This document shows, one piece after another, positions 1 through 8,888 of a DNA stretch of 64,000 nt. Source of the stretch: Cupriavidus agavae (GTDB lineage Bacteria; Pseudomonadota; Gammaproteobacteria; Burkholderiales; Burkholderiaceae); contig NZ_SGXM01000013.1 in the NCBI RefSeq assembly GCF_004217045.1, forward strand, positions 1 to 64,000, written 5' to 3'. Positions within the stretch are counted from its first letter, which is position 1. Every line of letters starts with the position of its first letter. Under the pieces are notes generated by a model. It was not told the origin of the DNA. It worked only from the letters and a program-made list of their open reading frames with translations, and ran no database searches. Position numbers and translations under genes: made by a program.

Positions 1-52
1 CGACTCAATGAACGGCCGAGAAAGACATTAAACTTTGATACACCCGCTGAAC

Positions 53-87
53 GATTCCATCAGACCGTTGCGTGGACCGGTTGAATC
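53..87. repeat. Partial copy of a dispersed intergenic repeat
   Basis: About 35 bases match, with a few changes, a stretch at 49290-49324: both begin GATTCCATCA, continue through GTTGCG and end GACCGGTTGAAT. At the second place the stretch lies just upstream of a longer repeated segment (49350-49530). I infer that the left edge of the window touches another copy of the same non-coding repeat family. No protein is encoded. Confidence 0.45.
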
Positions 88-305
88 TACAGTCGAGAAC
101 CGCCGATTGAGCTTGGTGGGGCCTGTGAGTGTGCCGAAGACCGGGTCCCTCCAGTAGCCGTCAGCCGTCGAGGCTTCCTATTTCCGCCATGGACGACGAG
201 AGGAGGACAACGCCGAAACGAGTAGCTTCCAGCGCGTAAGCCCCAATCTGCAGCCCAGCATCGCGCTCATCAACGGCCGGCACCCTGAGCGTTGGTGAAA
301 GTGGC

Positions 306-1151
306 TTACCGGTGATTGCAGTTGCCGAAACGGGCCAGGCAATGCCACACCTGTTTGAGCATCTGCGCATCGTGCTGGTTGACGCGCACGGCCTCGCCAA
401 TCCGCGCCGGAGTAAGCAAGCGTGCGCCGGCCAGGGTCGCCGCAAGTTCCGCGACGGCTGGACCGCGGTACTCGTGCTGTCGGCACAGCAACTCTGCCTC
501 TGCGCGAAAGCCGGCGTGCCATTCGACATGACATGGCAATGCATGGGCAAGCGTCTCGACACGCGTATCCCGGAATGATGGGTCGAGTACGATGGCCTCC
601 ACGTCGCGTGCGATTAGCACCCCGCCATGAACATGAGCCTCGATATAATGGTCAAGGGGATCGACCTGTCCCGCCGCGGCAGCCAGATGATCGACAAGGG
701 CGAAACGATCGAACACGCCGAAGTGACGAGGCTCGTAGACGCTGTCTGGGTAGCAAAACGTCGTGCGATCCAGCGTGCCGGGCGTAAGCCGCAGATGGGC
801 TGATCCAAAGCGCGGCGCTGCGCCGGCTGCTGCATCATCCAGATTCAGCGCGCCATAGCATGGTCGCTCGGAAGGTGGCGCTGTGTCATAGGCCTGCCCG
901 AATATCCGGCTTTCCCATTGCCACCGGTCGCCACCGGGATACGCCGTCAGTCCACCATTGCTGGTGCCAGTTTCGAACTGGGATCGATACACGCCATCTT
1001 CTGCCATCACCGCCAGTAGCGGCCGCCCGCGAAACAACCGATCCGGGTGGAAGTTCAGCGTTACGCGCCAGCCTGGATCCATCGGCTGTCCCGTAGATCT
1101 CGCGGCAACGTGGGCCCATGCACGGGCGGCGAGGGTTCGGACGGATGACAT
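306..1151 (-). CDS. DUF3626 domain protein
   Basis: Protein of 281 residues. The stretches LNFHPDRLFRGRP and YRSQFETGTSNGG (about residues 32-66) and the conserved arginine, tyrosine and glycine blocks that follow are typical of the DUF3626 family, whose biochemical role is unknown. I see no signal peptide and no membrane segment, so it is probably cytoplasmic. The start was chosen at the first ATG of the long frame; I see no clear ribosome-binding site. It stands alone, convergent to nothing, and the 800 bases on its 5' side are empty. The family assignment is fairly safe; no function can be proposed. Confidence 0.7.
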   Translation of the reverse strand: MSSVRTLAARAWAHVAARSTGQPMDPGWRVTLNFHPDRLFRGRPLLAVMAEDGVYRSQFETGTSNGGLTAYPGGDRWQWESRIFGQAYDTAPPSERPCYGALNLDDAAAGAAPRFGSAHLRLTPGTLDRTTFCYPDSVYEPRHFGVFDRFALVDHLAAAAGQVDPLDHYIEAHVHGGVLIARDVEAIVLDPSFRDTRVETLAHALPCHVEWHAGFRAEAELLCRQHEYRGPAVAELAATLAGARLLTPARIGEAVRVNQHDAQMLKQVWHCLARFGNCNHR

Positions 1152-1952
1152 GGTGGCGCGGAGCTTCGCAGAAACAATTCACCAAAATTACCTAGCAGCA
1201 CATTGGCTGGGCCAGATGCTGCCGGGTAAATAATCTCCTCCGGCGCCGTAGCTCCGGGTCCTATGGTAGCCAGCGATCCAGGTCCGGCTAACTACCATCC
1301 TCTCAGAGAGACAAGTCGAACGGCATTTACGCGTTTCATTGCCGCCGTTCCACGGCGTATCGAGCGGCGGTCCCCTGAGTAGCGGGGCGCCTCCCGGTCT
1401 TCAGAATTTAGCTAGCACTTCGCCTTATTGGCCTGTCCCGGTGGGCAACCGCCACTGCCCTTACTGCGACGACGCGATGCTCTTCCCCGCAAGGTTTCAT
1501 CTTCGGCCCTCCCCGTAATTGCAGGATATCAATGGCTGCATTGCTTTGGGCAGCGTCTAAAAGGAGCGGCGACCCGCGATGTATTGCATAATGCACATCA
1601 GAAGTAAGTAGAAATAAAAACGCACTTTGTGAGTCAGTTGCAGATCAAGGGAACGGCTCCCCCTGCGCCGGGCGTCGCCGGCCAGCACCACCACCCGGCA
1701 GTGGCCTCCGCCAACAGTTCCCTTGAGAAGGCGCACACCCGTTCCTGAGTTCAGCCTACGCAGCTTCCGAAAGGCTGCCTTGCGTCTGCTGCCATCGATA
1801 GCGGCAGCCCCGAACGACGCAGAAGGGTCGGTCAGAGCCTAGTGGGCCATCACGGCCGTCGACCAGAAGCCTGAGACCGGCCAGGTGCGGCCGGCCAAGA
1901 AAGTACCGGACTGACCGCCTTCAACGTAAGAGCCGTCGTTGGAGATCAATCG
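1152..1952. other. Intergenic stretch without a recognisable gene
   Basis: About 800 bases hold only short overlapping frames with no ribosome-binding sites and no recognisable protein. The segment near 1640-1925 is GC-rich and ends in a frame reading ITAVDQKPETGQVRPAKKVPD before a stop, but an in-frame TAG lies just upstream. It may be the worn tail of a lost gene. I see no promoter that I would defend. Confidence 0.4.
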
Positions 1953-2831
1953 CTATTCAATTTTTGCGAGTCGCTCCTGTACAAATTCCATGAACCGCTG
2001 CGTCTTTGCCGGTAGCAGTCTTGTCTCCGTGAGGGCATACACGGGCTGTGGCCTGCCCTGCCATTCAGGAAGGATTTGACGAAGCCGGCCAGCCGCCAAT
2101 TCTTCGGCGACTGCAGCTCGAGGCAGCAGAATTATGCCTTGGTCGAGTGTAGCCATCGTCCGGAACATTCCGACGCTGTTCAAGACATAGCGGCCGCCAA
2201 TCTTCACCTCGGTACTCGTCACGCCGCTTTCCAACGCCCATGTGTCGACCTTTGGAAAACCAAGGCACTCATGGCGTGCTAAGTCTTGAGGCGTCTCTGG
2301 CACCCCAGCCATTTCCAAGTACCGCGGCGATGCGTAGACCTGTGCTCTCAAGACGGCCAACTGCCGTGCAATTAGGTTCGAATTCGGCTGCTCCCCCATG
2401 CGAATGGCGACATCGAACGGTTCGGTGACCAGATCAACGCGGCGCGGCGTCAGGTCGAACTCAAAGGTGATCCTCGCGTAGCGCTCAGCAAAGTCCCTGA
2501 TGATGGGTGCTAGGTAGATAGTCGCGAAATCCACAGGAAGGGATGCCCGAAGGAGGCCACTAGGCTGGGCCAGCATCTCGCCTAACTGCTCGTGCGCGAC
2601 ACGAGCTTCATCAACGATACGTCGACAGCGCTCGTAGTAAATCTGCCCTGCCTCCGTAAGTTCAACCTTGCGGGTCGTCCGATGCAGCAGGCGCAGCCCG
2701 ATCGCCTTCTCGAGCAAGCTGATGCGCCGTGAAAGCGTTGAGTTTGGAACTCCCGTTGCATTAGATGCGCCTCGGAAGCCTTTGGCATTTACGACCTCGA
2801 CGAACAGAGACATGTCGTTCAGGAGTTCCAT
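1953..2831 (-). CDS. LysR-family transcriptional regulator
   Basis: Protein of 292 residues, normal for the family. The N-terminal winged helix-turn-helix (about residues 5-62, with VPNSTLSRRISLLEKAIG and LLHRTTRKVELTEAG) is followed by a periplasmic-binding-like effector domain (about 90-290). It lies head to head with the SDR/old-yellow-enzyme/pirin/isochorismatase operon, only 80 bases away. By the usual logic of this family it probably controls that operon from the shared gap. The inducer is unknown; the electrophile- and carbonyl-handling enzymes next door suggest a reactive small molecule, which is inference. Confidence 0.9.
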   Translation of the reverse strand: MELLNDMSLFVEVVNAKGFRGASNATGVPNSTLSRRISLLEKAIGLRLLHRTTRKVELTEAGQIYYERCRRIVDEARVAHEQLGEMLAQPSGLLRASLPVDFATIYLAPIIRDFAERYARITFEFDLTPRRVDLVTEPFDVAIRMGEQPNSNLIARQLAVLRAQVYASPRYLEMAGVPETPQDLARHECLGFPKVDTWALESGVTSTEVKIGGRYVLNSVGMFRTMATLDQGIILLPRAAVAEELAAGRLRQILPEWQGRPQPVYALTETRLLPAKTQRFMEFVQERLAKIE

Positions 2832-2911
2832 GCTCCGCTGCTCCGCTGCTCCACAAATGGATCAATGATTTCCATTTTGTCATGTTTATCCCACCAACAG
2901 TTTAGTCCATC

Positions 2912-3826
2912 ATGGATATATCTCGAAAGCGCTCCATGAAAAAAGACCCATCCTTTCAGTTCAAGACAACCTCTCTTACTCGCAGCACGGTGGCAGGCAA
3001 ACGCGTCGTCATCGTTGGCGGGACCGGGGGCATAGGTCGTGCGTTTTCGCGCGAGCTTGCTGGCCTCGGGGCAAGCGTCCTCGTAGTCGGACAGACGTTC
3101 CGTGATACCGACATTCCCAGCATTGAATTCTGGAATGCCGACCTTAGCCTTATGAGAGAGGCCCAGCGCATCGCTGACCTACTTCCTGCCGAAGAACTCG
3201 ACCTACTCATATTCACCACCGGCATCTTCGCCAGTCCTCTCCGCCAAGAAACGCCTGAGGGGATCGAGCGCGACCTTGCCGTCAGCTATTTGAATCGTCG
3301 AGTGATGCTGCAGTCGATTGCGCCGAGATTGGGGGCAGGCCGCAGCGCTGGACAGTTCGTGCCGCGCGTCTTCCTAATGGGCTATCCGGGTGGGGGGCAG
3401 AATGGTTCCTACGACGACCTCAATGCGGAGCGCTCGTACAAGGCCATGCCGGTTCACATGAATACCGTAGCGGGCAACGAGATGCTAGTCCTTGAGGGCG
3501 CGAAGCGCTGGGCCAACGCATCGTTCTATGGCCTGAACCCTGGCCTCATCAAAACCAATATCCGCGACAACCTTTTGGGACAGGGAAGCTTCAAGTCGCG
3601 CGTTCTCGAAGGACTGATCGGGCTGTTGACACCCACTCCTCAGGAGTACGCGAAGCGCATCGCACCACTTTTCTTTGCACCGGAGCTCGATGGCCACAGT
3701 GGTGCCATGTTCGACCGTAAAGGCGTCGCAATACTCCCGTCCTCCGGCCTCACCGATGAGCACATAGGCAGGTTCATGGCCGCTTCGGACACAGTTATTC
3801 AGAAGGCCAATCGAGCCCATCACTAA
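2912..3826 (+). CDS. Short-chain dehydrogenase/reductase family protein
   Basis: Protein of 304 residues from this ATG. A second in-frame ATG at 2936 would give 296; neither has a strong ribosome-binding site. The Rossmann glycine motif GGTGGIGRAF (about residues 37-46) binds NAD(P). The usual YxxxK catalytic pair is not obvious: the region YKAMPVHMNTVAGNE sits where it is expected, so activity is uncertain. First gene of a plus-strand operon with old yellow enzyme, pirin and two isochorismatase-like hydrolases, controlled in all likelihood by the divergent LysR gene. Confidence 0.8.
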   Translation: MDISRKRSMKKDPSFQFKTTSLTRSTVAGKRVVIVGGTGGIGRAFSRELAGLGASVLVVGQTFRDTDIPSIEFWNADLSLMREAQRIADLLPAEELDLLIFTTGIFASPLRQETPEGIERDLAVSYLNRRVMLQSIAPRLGAGRSAGQFVPRVFLMGYPGGGQNGSYDDLNAERSYKAMPVHMNTVAGNEMLVLEGAKRWANASFYGLNPGLIKTNIRDNLLGQGSFKSRVLEGLIGLLTPTPQEYAKRIAPLFFAPELDGHSGAMFDRKGVAILPSSGLTDEHIGRFMAASDTVIQKANRAHH

Positions 3827-3847
3827 ATTCATATCCTACGGATCTTT

Positions 3848-4924
3848 ATGTCGACTCCATTCTTGCCCGTTCCCCTCGGTCGCTACACCCTCCAGAACCG
3901 CTTCGCCATGGCGCCTATGACGCGCTCACGCGCCCAGTACGACGGCACGCCCACTACAGCTATGGCAACGTATTACGGTCAGCGCGCAACGCTGGGGCTC
4001 ATCGTGACCGAAGGTACTCAACCGTCCGAAGACGGTCAAGGCTACATGATGACGCCGGGCATTTATACGGAGGCCCATGTCGCTGGATGGAGGGCAATTG
4101 CCGACGCCGTCCACGCCAAGAATTCGCGCCTCTTCATTCAGCTTATGCACGCAGGTCGCATGTCCCATCCAGACAACACGCCGCATCATCGCCAAGCTGT
4201 CGCGCCATCTGCCATCGCCTCCGGTGAACCCATGTTCACGCCTACCGGCATACAAGCGGCACGGGTGCCTCGTGAAATGAGCATCGAGGACATTCGACAG
4301 ACCATCGCGGACTTCCGGCACGCCGCCTCCACGGCTATTGAAGCAGGCGCCGACGGCGTGGAAATCCACGGCGCCAATGCTTACCTAATTCAACAGTTCC
4401 TGGCTCCGAGTGCAAACCATCGCGCCGACCTGTACGGTGGATCTATCGAGAACCGAGCTCGATTTGCCATTGAGGTCGCGAGAGGCGTTGCCGAAGAAAT
4501 TGGGGCTGAACGCACGGCGATTCGGCTTTCCCCCGGTACGAGGATGTGGGGCATTGACGAGGGTGCCGACGGCCCAGATCTGTACCGCTATTTGGTGACG
4601 GAGCTAGATAAGCTGGGTCTTGTCTACCTACACGTGATGCACTTGGGAAACGAACTACTAATTGATGACATCCGCAAGCGTTGGTCGACCGCACTGGTAG
4701 TTAATCGGCCGGGGCGGCCCCGTGAATCAATTGGCACCGACTTGTCGTCGGGCTTCGCAGACATCGAAGCTTACGGGCAGATGGTGTTGGCGAACCCGGA
4801 CTTCATCGCCAGACTCCAGGCCAACGTACCGATGACACCGGCCGACCGCAACACCTTCTTCGGAGGTGGCGAGGTGGGCTACATCGACTACCCCGCGCTG
4901 GAACAGAATCCCACCACCGCCTAA
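3848..4924 (+). CDS. Old yellow enzyme family alkene reductase (NemA-like)
   Basis: Protein of 358 residues, full length for an OYE-type FMN oxidoreductase, a TIM barrel that reduces activated C=C bonds or nitro groups with NADPH. Visible family marks are the N-terminal NRFAMAPMTRSRA, the substrate-binding His/Asn pair in EIHGANAYLIQQFL (about residue 174) and SIENRARFAIEV. The TIM barrel ends with a glycine-rich YGQMVLANPDF phosphate-binding stretch. It lies 21 bases after the SDR gene and 15 bases before the pirin gene. Together with these it resembles the nemRA-type electrophile-response operons of Proteobacteria. The natural substrate is not deducible. Confidence 0.93.
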   Translation: MSTPFLPVPLGRYTLQNRFAMAPMTRSRAQYDGTPTTAMATYYGQRATLGLIVTEGTQPSEDGQGYMMTPGIYTEAHVAGWRAIADAVHAKNSRLFIQLMHAGRMSHPDNTPHHRQAVAPSAIASGEPMFTPTGIQAARVPREMSIEDIRQTIADFRHAASTAIEAGADGVEIHGANAYLIQQFLAPSANHRADLYGGSIENRARFAIEVARGVAEEIGAERTAIRLSPGTRMWGIDEGADGPDLYRYLVTELDKLGLVYLHVMHLGNELLIDDIRKRWSTALVVNRPGRPRESIGTDLSSGFADIEAYGQMVLANPDFIARLQANVPMTPADRNTFFGGGEVGYIDYPALEQNPTTA

Positions 4925-4939
4925 GAAGGAGCAACCGCC

Positions 4940-5668
4940 ATGCCTGTTGTCGTCCCACTTCAAAGCGCTAGCTATGGCTCCCAGTTTCGCGCCTTAGGAT
5001 TGCGCGGGGCCGCTCGCTACCTGGACCCCTTTATGAACGTTGACCACGCTTGGATGAGCGGGCCAACTTTCCCACCTCATCAGCATGCTGGCTTCGCGGC
5101 CATTTCGTACGTCTTCCCCGACAGTGAATCTGGGATGGCAAACCGCGACTCGACTGGGTTGAGCAACCTCATCAAGCCAGGTGGTGTGCATTGGCTCATG
5201 GCAGGAAACGGCGCGACGCATGAAGAAGTGCCGGCAGTAGAAGGCAAGACGGTGCACTCCCTGCAAATCTTCGTGCAGGTTCGGCCGGCACTTAGATCGG
5301 CGCCGGCTTCAACGCTATCGATTGAACCGCAGGACATACCCGTTGTCTCGCTGCATGGCGTGAACCTGCGCGTGGTGGCCGGTGAATTTGCCGGGCGCCG
5401 CGCTCCGGGCATCGCTCCGGCCGACGTCGACATGTTTGATGTAGCGCTCGAGCGCGGAGCGGAGCTGAGACTGCCGTTGACTCGCGGCCGTTCCACCTTC
5501 TTCCTGCCCGTTCATGGCACGGTCTCTGTGTCGGGCAACGACTTTGGGTTGGATGACCTAACGGCGCCCGTATTCCAGTCCAGCGAAATGGTAAGCGAAG
5601 TTGTGCTCAGCGCCCCCCATGGCGCGGCCAAAGTGATGATCTTCAGCGGAGTTCCCTACCACCAATAG
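4940..5668 (+). CDS. Pirin family protein
   Basis: Protein of 242 residues. The N-terminal cupin has FPPHQHAGFAAISYVF (about 46-61), which carries the metal-binding histidines of pirins, and a second metal-ligand block GATHEEVP near residue 93. The C-terminal cupin fold is more diverged. Pirins are Fe-binding proteins used as redox sensors, regulators or quercetinase-like dioxygenases. The start has a good ribosome-binding site (AAGGAG, 8 bases upstream). It sits 15 bases behind the old-yellow-enzyme gene, consistent with co-transcription. Confidence 0.88.
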   Translation: MPVVVPLQSASYGSQFRALGLRGAARYLDPFMNVDHAWMSGPTFPPHQHAGFAAISYVFPDSESGMANRDSTGLSNLIKPGGVHWLMAGNGATHEEVPAVEGKTVHSLQIFVQVRPALRSAPASTLSIEPQDIPVVSLHGVNLRVVAGEFAGRRAPGIAPADVDMFDVALERGAELRLPLTRGRSTFFLPVHGTVSVSGNDFGLDDLTAPVFQSSEMVSEVVLSAPHGAAKVMIFSGVPYHQ

Positions 5669-5690
5669 CACTTTAATCTAGGAGATGACC

Positions 5691-6275
5691 ATGGCTTTCG
5701 AACGACTGACCGGCAGCAACGCTGCACTCCTCCTGATCGACCATCAAGTCGGCACCATCAAAATGGTGTCGTCCATGCCGGGCGGAGAGTTGAAGCAGAA
5801 TGCGGTGATGCTAGCGAAGACAGCCCACATCCTTGGCATGCCAATCGTGCTCACGACCAGCATGGAAGACCATCAGCAAGGACCACTCATCGATGAGCTA
5901 CAGGAGATCAGCCGCGACGCATTCGATGCGAGGGTCAAACGAACGGGTATCGTCAACGCCATGGAGGATCCACTCTTCGCGCAAGCGGTTCAAACCACAC
6001 GGAGGCAGCGCTTCATCCTTGCTGGCGTGACCAACGACGTCTGCACCGTGTTTCCGGCATTGAGCTTGCTCGACCGAGGGCACGAGGTATTCGTGGTTGC
6101 AGACGCCGGCGGCTCGCCGAGTGCAATGGGCGATAACTTGGCGCTGCGCCGCATGGAGAGAGCGGGTGCAACGGTGCTGGGCACGGGGCAGGTGGTCGCA
6201 GAACTGGCTGAGAACTGGTCGAGTCCGCAAGGCCAGGAGATATTGCAAAAGGTTATCGCCCCCGCGATGCGCTAA
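5691..6275 (+). CDS. Isochorismatase-like cysteine hydrolase
   Basis: About 194 residues. The catalytic Asp (LLIDHQVG near residue 20), Lys (RVKRTGIVNA near residue 85) and Cys (GVTNDVCT near residue 118) of the superfamily are all visible. The family cleaves ethers or amides such as nicotinamide and carbamoyl groups, but this member's substrate is unknown. I chose the second of two ATGs (5685 and 5691) because AGGAG stands 7 bases before it. It is followed 11 bases later by a paralogue. Confidence 0.9.
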   Translation: MAFERLTGSNAALLLIDHQVGTIKMVSSMPGGELKQNAVMLAKTAHILGMPIVLTTSMEDHQQGPLIDELQEISRDAFDARVKRTGIVNAMEDPLFAQAVQTTRRQRFILAGVTNDVCTVFPALSLLDRGHEVFVVADAGGSPSAMGDNLALRRMERAGATVLGTGQVVAELAENWSSPQGQEILQKVIAPAMR

Positions 6276-6286
6276 GGGGGCTTGAC

Positions 6287-6910
6287 ATGACTAAATCCTC
6301 GCCTTTCCCCGGGGCCCAGATCGACGCCCATGATACGGTCCTAGTGCTCATCGATTACATGCCCACGCTAATGCTGGCTTGCCAAACCATGGAGCCGCAG
6401 AAGCTGACCGCTAATGCGGTTGCACTGGCCGAGATCGCCGCTGCATTCGACCTCCCCATCATCACTACCGGCGGCCGTCCGAAGGACCCTTTTCTTCCGG
6501 AAGTCGTCGCAGCATGCGAAAAAAGCCGCCAGCACGTCGAGCGAAATTGCGTCGACTGCTTTGAGAGCCCCGCCTTCGTGGACGCGGTCCATAGGACTGG
6601 CCGGAAGTCAGTTGTCTTCGCCGGCATCACCACGGACCTGTGCGTCATGCAGCCGGCGCTCACCGCCCGCCGCAGAGGCTTTACCGTTCAGGTGGTCGTT
6701 GATGCTAGCGCATCGTTCACCCAGCAAATCGAGCAGGTGTCGCTCCTCCGCCTCCAACAGGCGGGGGTGACGCTGACGACTTGGGTCATGGTCGCCTCGG
6801 AACTTCACCGGGCAAGCAACTGGCAGGATGGAGTGGGGCCGAAGCTGATGAATGCTTTCCGAGCTCGCCATGGCGCAACGGCGCTTATTCAAGCTCTGGG
6901 TAGCGCATAG
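6287..6910 (+). CDS. Isochorismatase-like hydrolase, second copy
   Basis: Protein of 207 residues, a diverged paralogue of the preceding gene. The aspartate (VLIDYMPT) and nucleophilic cysteine (GITTDLCV) are kept. At the lysine position, aligned by eye with the neighbour's VKRTG, this copy has VERNC, so the canonical Asp-Lys-Cys triad appears altered. Last gene of the LysR-flanked operon; the start follows a GGGGG run. I see no terminator behind it before the convergent aldo-keto reductase gene. Confidence 0.87.
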   Translation: MTKSSPFPGAQIDAHDTVLVLIDYMPTLMLACQTMEPQKLTANAVALAEIAAAFDLPIITTGGRPKDPFLPEVVAACEKSRQHVERNCVDCFESPAFVDAVHRTGRKSVVFAGITTDLCVMQPALTARRRGFTVQVVVDASASFTQQIEQVSLLRLQQAGVTLTTWVMVASELHRASNWQDGVGPKLMNAFRARHGATALIQALGSA

Positions 6911-7096
6911 GTCGCTAAGCATGGCAATGTTCGTTATCCGTTGACAAACAGACATCCCAAATCGGTACTCTAGTGGCGGCTATGGGTCGGCAAGAGTCCT
7001 CGCCGACGGCTACCTCTAGACACGACTTGCCATGATCGTTTCAGCCCATTGCGTTGCTGAGCGGCTGTCGCGTCTATCTTTCATCGATCCAGGCCT

Positions 7097-8273
7097 TCAT
7101 GACTTCGGTGGTGCTTCAACGCCTGTCGCAGACAAAATGGCGGGCGACAGACGGGCCCCGCGGATGGGAATCGCCGCCACGTTTGCGTTCAGGTCCTTGA
7201 GTTCCGCAGCAGTGAAGAAAATCTTGGCTGCACCGACGCTTTCCTCCATGTGCGAGATGCTCGTGGTGCCGGGAATGGGAACGATCCAGGGCTTCTGCGC
7301 TAACAGCCAAGCCAGGGAAAGCTGCGCCGGCGTAGCGTTTTTTGCGGGCAGCCCACGTTCTGACCAGGTCCACGAGTGCCATGTTCGTTCTCAGAGCATC
7401 GGGTTCGAAGCGCGGAACCGTTGCGCGAAAATCTCGCTTTTCGAAGCTGGCGGTGGCGTTGATGTTACCAGCCAAAAAACCCATGCCCAACGGACTCCAA
7501 GGTACAAAGCCAATGCCTAGCTCTTCGCATAACGGCAGCACCTGGGTCTCGGGGCCGCGATACAGCATCGAGTATTCGTTTTGGATGACGGCCACCGGAC
7601 GCTCCCGGTGCGCGCGACGGACAGTCTGCAGCCCTGGCTCGGACAAACCGTAGTGCAGCACCTTGCCTTGCTTGACTAGATCCTTGATGGTTCCGGCTAC
7701 ATCCTCGATGGGAACTTTCGGATCGACGCGGTGTTGGTACAACGGGTCGATGCGGTCCGTGCGCAGACGTCGTAACTGTGCCTCAACGACCTGCCTGATG
7801 TGGGCCGGTCGGCTGTTCAGGCCGCCGCGTCGCTGGCCTGTTGCCGGGTCGATGTCAAAGCCGAACTTCGTGCACATAACGACGCGATCGCGAGCGCTGC
7901 CTTGCAGTGCTTGGCCGAGGAGCTCTTCCGACATGAAAGGGCCATAGGCTTCCGCGGTATCGAATAGCGAGACGCCCGCATCGGCCGCGCGCCGGATGAG
8001 GATAATGCCGCGTTGCCGGTCAGTGCTGCTGGAGTACAGATCTACCACTGCACTCGCTCTGTCGCCTGCATGCCACTGGACCCCTAAACCGACGGGAAAC
8101 ACCTTGAACGGCCCAAGGCTACGGCGCTCTGCAGATACAACCTTGTCCTGCACCGCTGATGGATTACTGACCGTCCTGGCGCAGGCGGATAGGAGCCAGG
8201 GAGCTACACCCAGCGCCGCTGCGGCAGCCAGAAACTGCCTGCGCGGCGTCGGATCAATAGAACGTACTTTCAC
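7097..8273 (-). pseudogene. Aldo-keto reductase with Tat signal, frameshifted near the C-terminus
   Basis: A GTG start with a good ribosome-binding site (AGGAG, 8 bases upstream) opens a frame with a twin-arginine signal (TPRRQFLAAAAALG) and a lipobox-like LLSAC. An aldo-keto reductase barrel follows with FDTAEAYGP (Asp, Tyr), CTKFGF (Lys) and YQHRVD (His). At about 7340 the frame breaks at a run of six A on the minus strand. With five A the reading would continue RKNATPAQLSLAWLLAQKPW, the normal family ending, to a TGA at 7097-7099. As given, the frame runs into a nonsense tail ending at 7116. The gene is either a fresh pseudogene or carries a homopolymer sequencing error. Confidence 0.8.
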
Positions 8274-8341
8274 TTCGATGGCTCCTGAATGAAATATATC
8301 TCGGGCGTCCGCTTATACTTCTCGTGCAGCGATCAGGGGAG

Positions 8342-8812
8342 TCAGCGCGGATATTGCGATTCAACGACCTTCTCGAGCCACTCTACCGACTTACCATCCA
8401 GCGCCTCCGCGAATGCGAAATGGCTCATGCCAACGTTCGGGCTGGCGCCATGCCAATGCTTGACGCCCGGCGGAATCCACACCACGTCGCCTGGACGGAT
8501 CTTCTGGACAGGGCCGCCCCACTCCTGCACCAATCCTAGGCCGGCGGTGACAATGAGGGTCTGTCCAAGTGGATGCGTGTGCCAAGCGCTGTGCGCACCG
8601 GGCTCGAAGGTCACGAGGCCGCCTCCAAGGCGAGCTGGGCTAGGAGCCTGGAAACGCGAATCCACACGTACCGAGCCGCTGAAGTTCTTCTCAGGTCCGG
8701 CATTGGAAGGCTGGGAGCCAGCTCGCGTGACAGTGATTCGTGTGGCCTCTGCTGCGGATGCCGCAGAACATGTCAAGAACAAGGCAATGGCAATCACTGC
8801 TGGAGAATTCAT
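8342..8812 (-). CDS. Secreted single-domain cupin
   Basis: Protein of 156 residues with a cleavable signal peptide (hydrophobic VIAIALFLTCSAASA followed by AE). One RmlC-type cupin barrel follows. Metal ligands are visible in PGAHSAWHTHPLGQTLIV (about residues 71-88) and in PGVKHWHGA. It resembles cupins annotated as (R)-mandelonitrile-lyase-like or quercetin-dioxygenase-like. The start was set at the ATG with AAGGA upstream rather than the far longer open frame. It lies between the Tat-exported reductase and a secreted hydrolase, suggesting a periplasmic detoxification set. Confidence 0.85.
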   Translation of the reverse strand: MNSPAVIAIALFLTCSAASAAEATRITVTRAGSQPSNAGPEKNFSGSVRVDSRFQAPSPARLGGGLVTFEPGAHSAWHTHPLGQTLIVTAGLGLVQEWGGPVQKIRPGDVVWIPPGVKHWHGASPNVGMSHFAFAEALDGKSVEWLEKVVESQYPR

Positions 8813-8888
8813 TTTCGAGTCCTTCTTGCAAACAATTTCTATTGTGAGACCGTTGAGCTCGGCCTGGTGCGCGGTGCGCAAGCCGGGG

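Noticed and set aside
7032..7520. A plus-strand frame preceded by TTGACA (6941-6946)
   Set aside because: The frame is antisense to the aldo-keto reductase C-terminus; the TTGACA has a 19-bp spacer to a poor -10 and no gene to serve.
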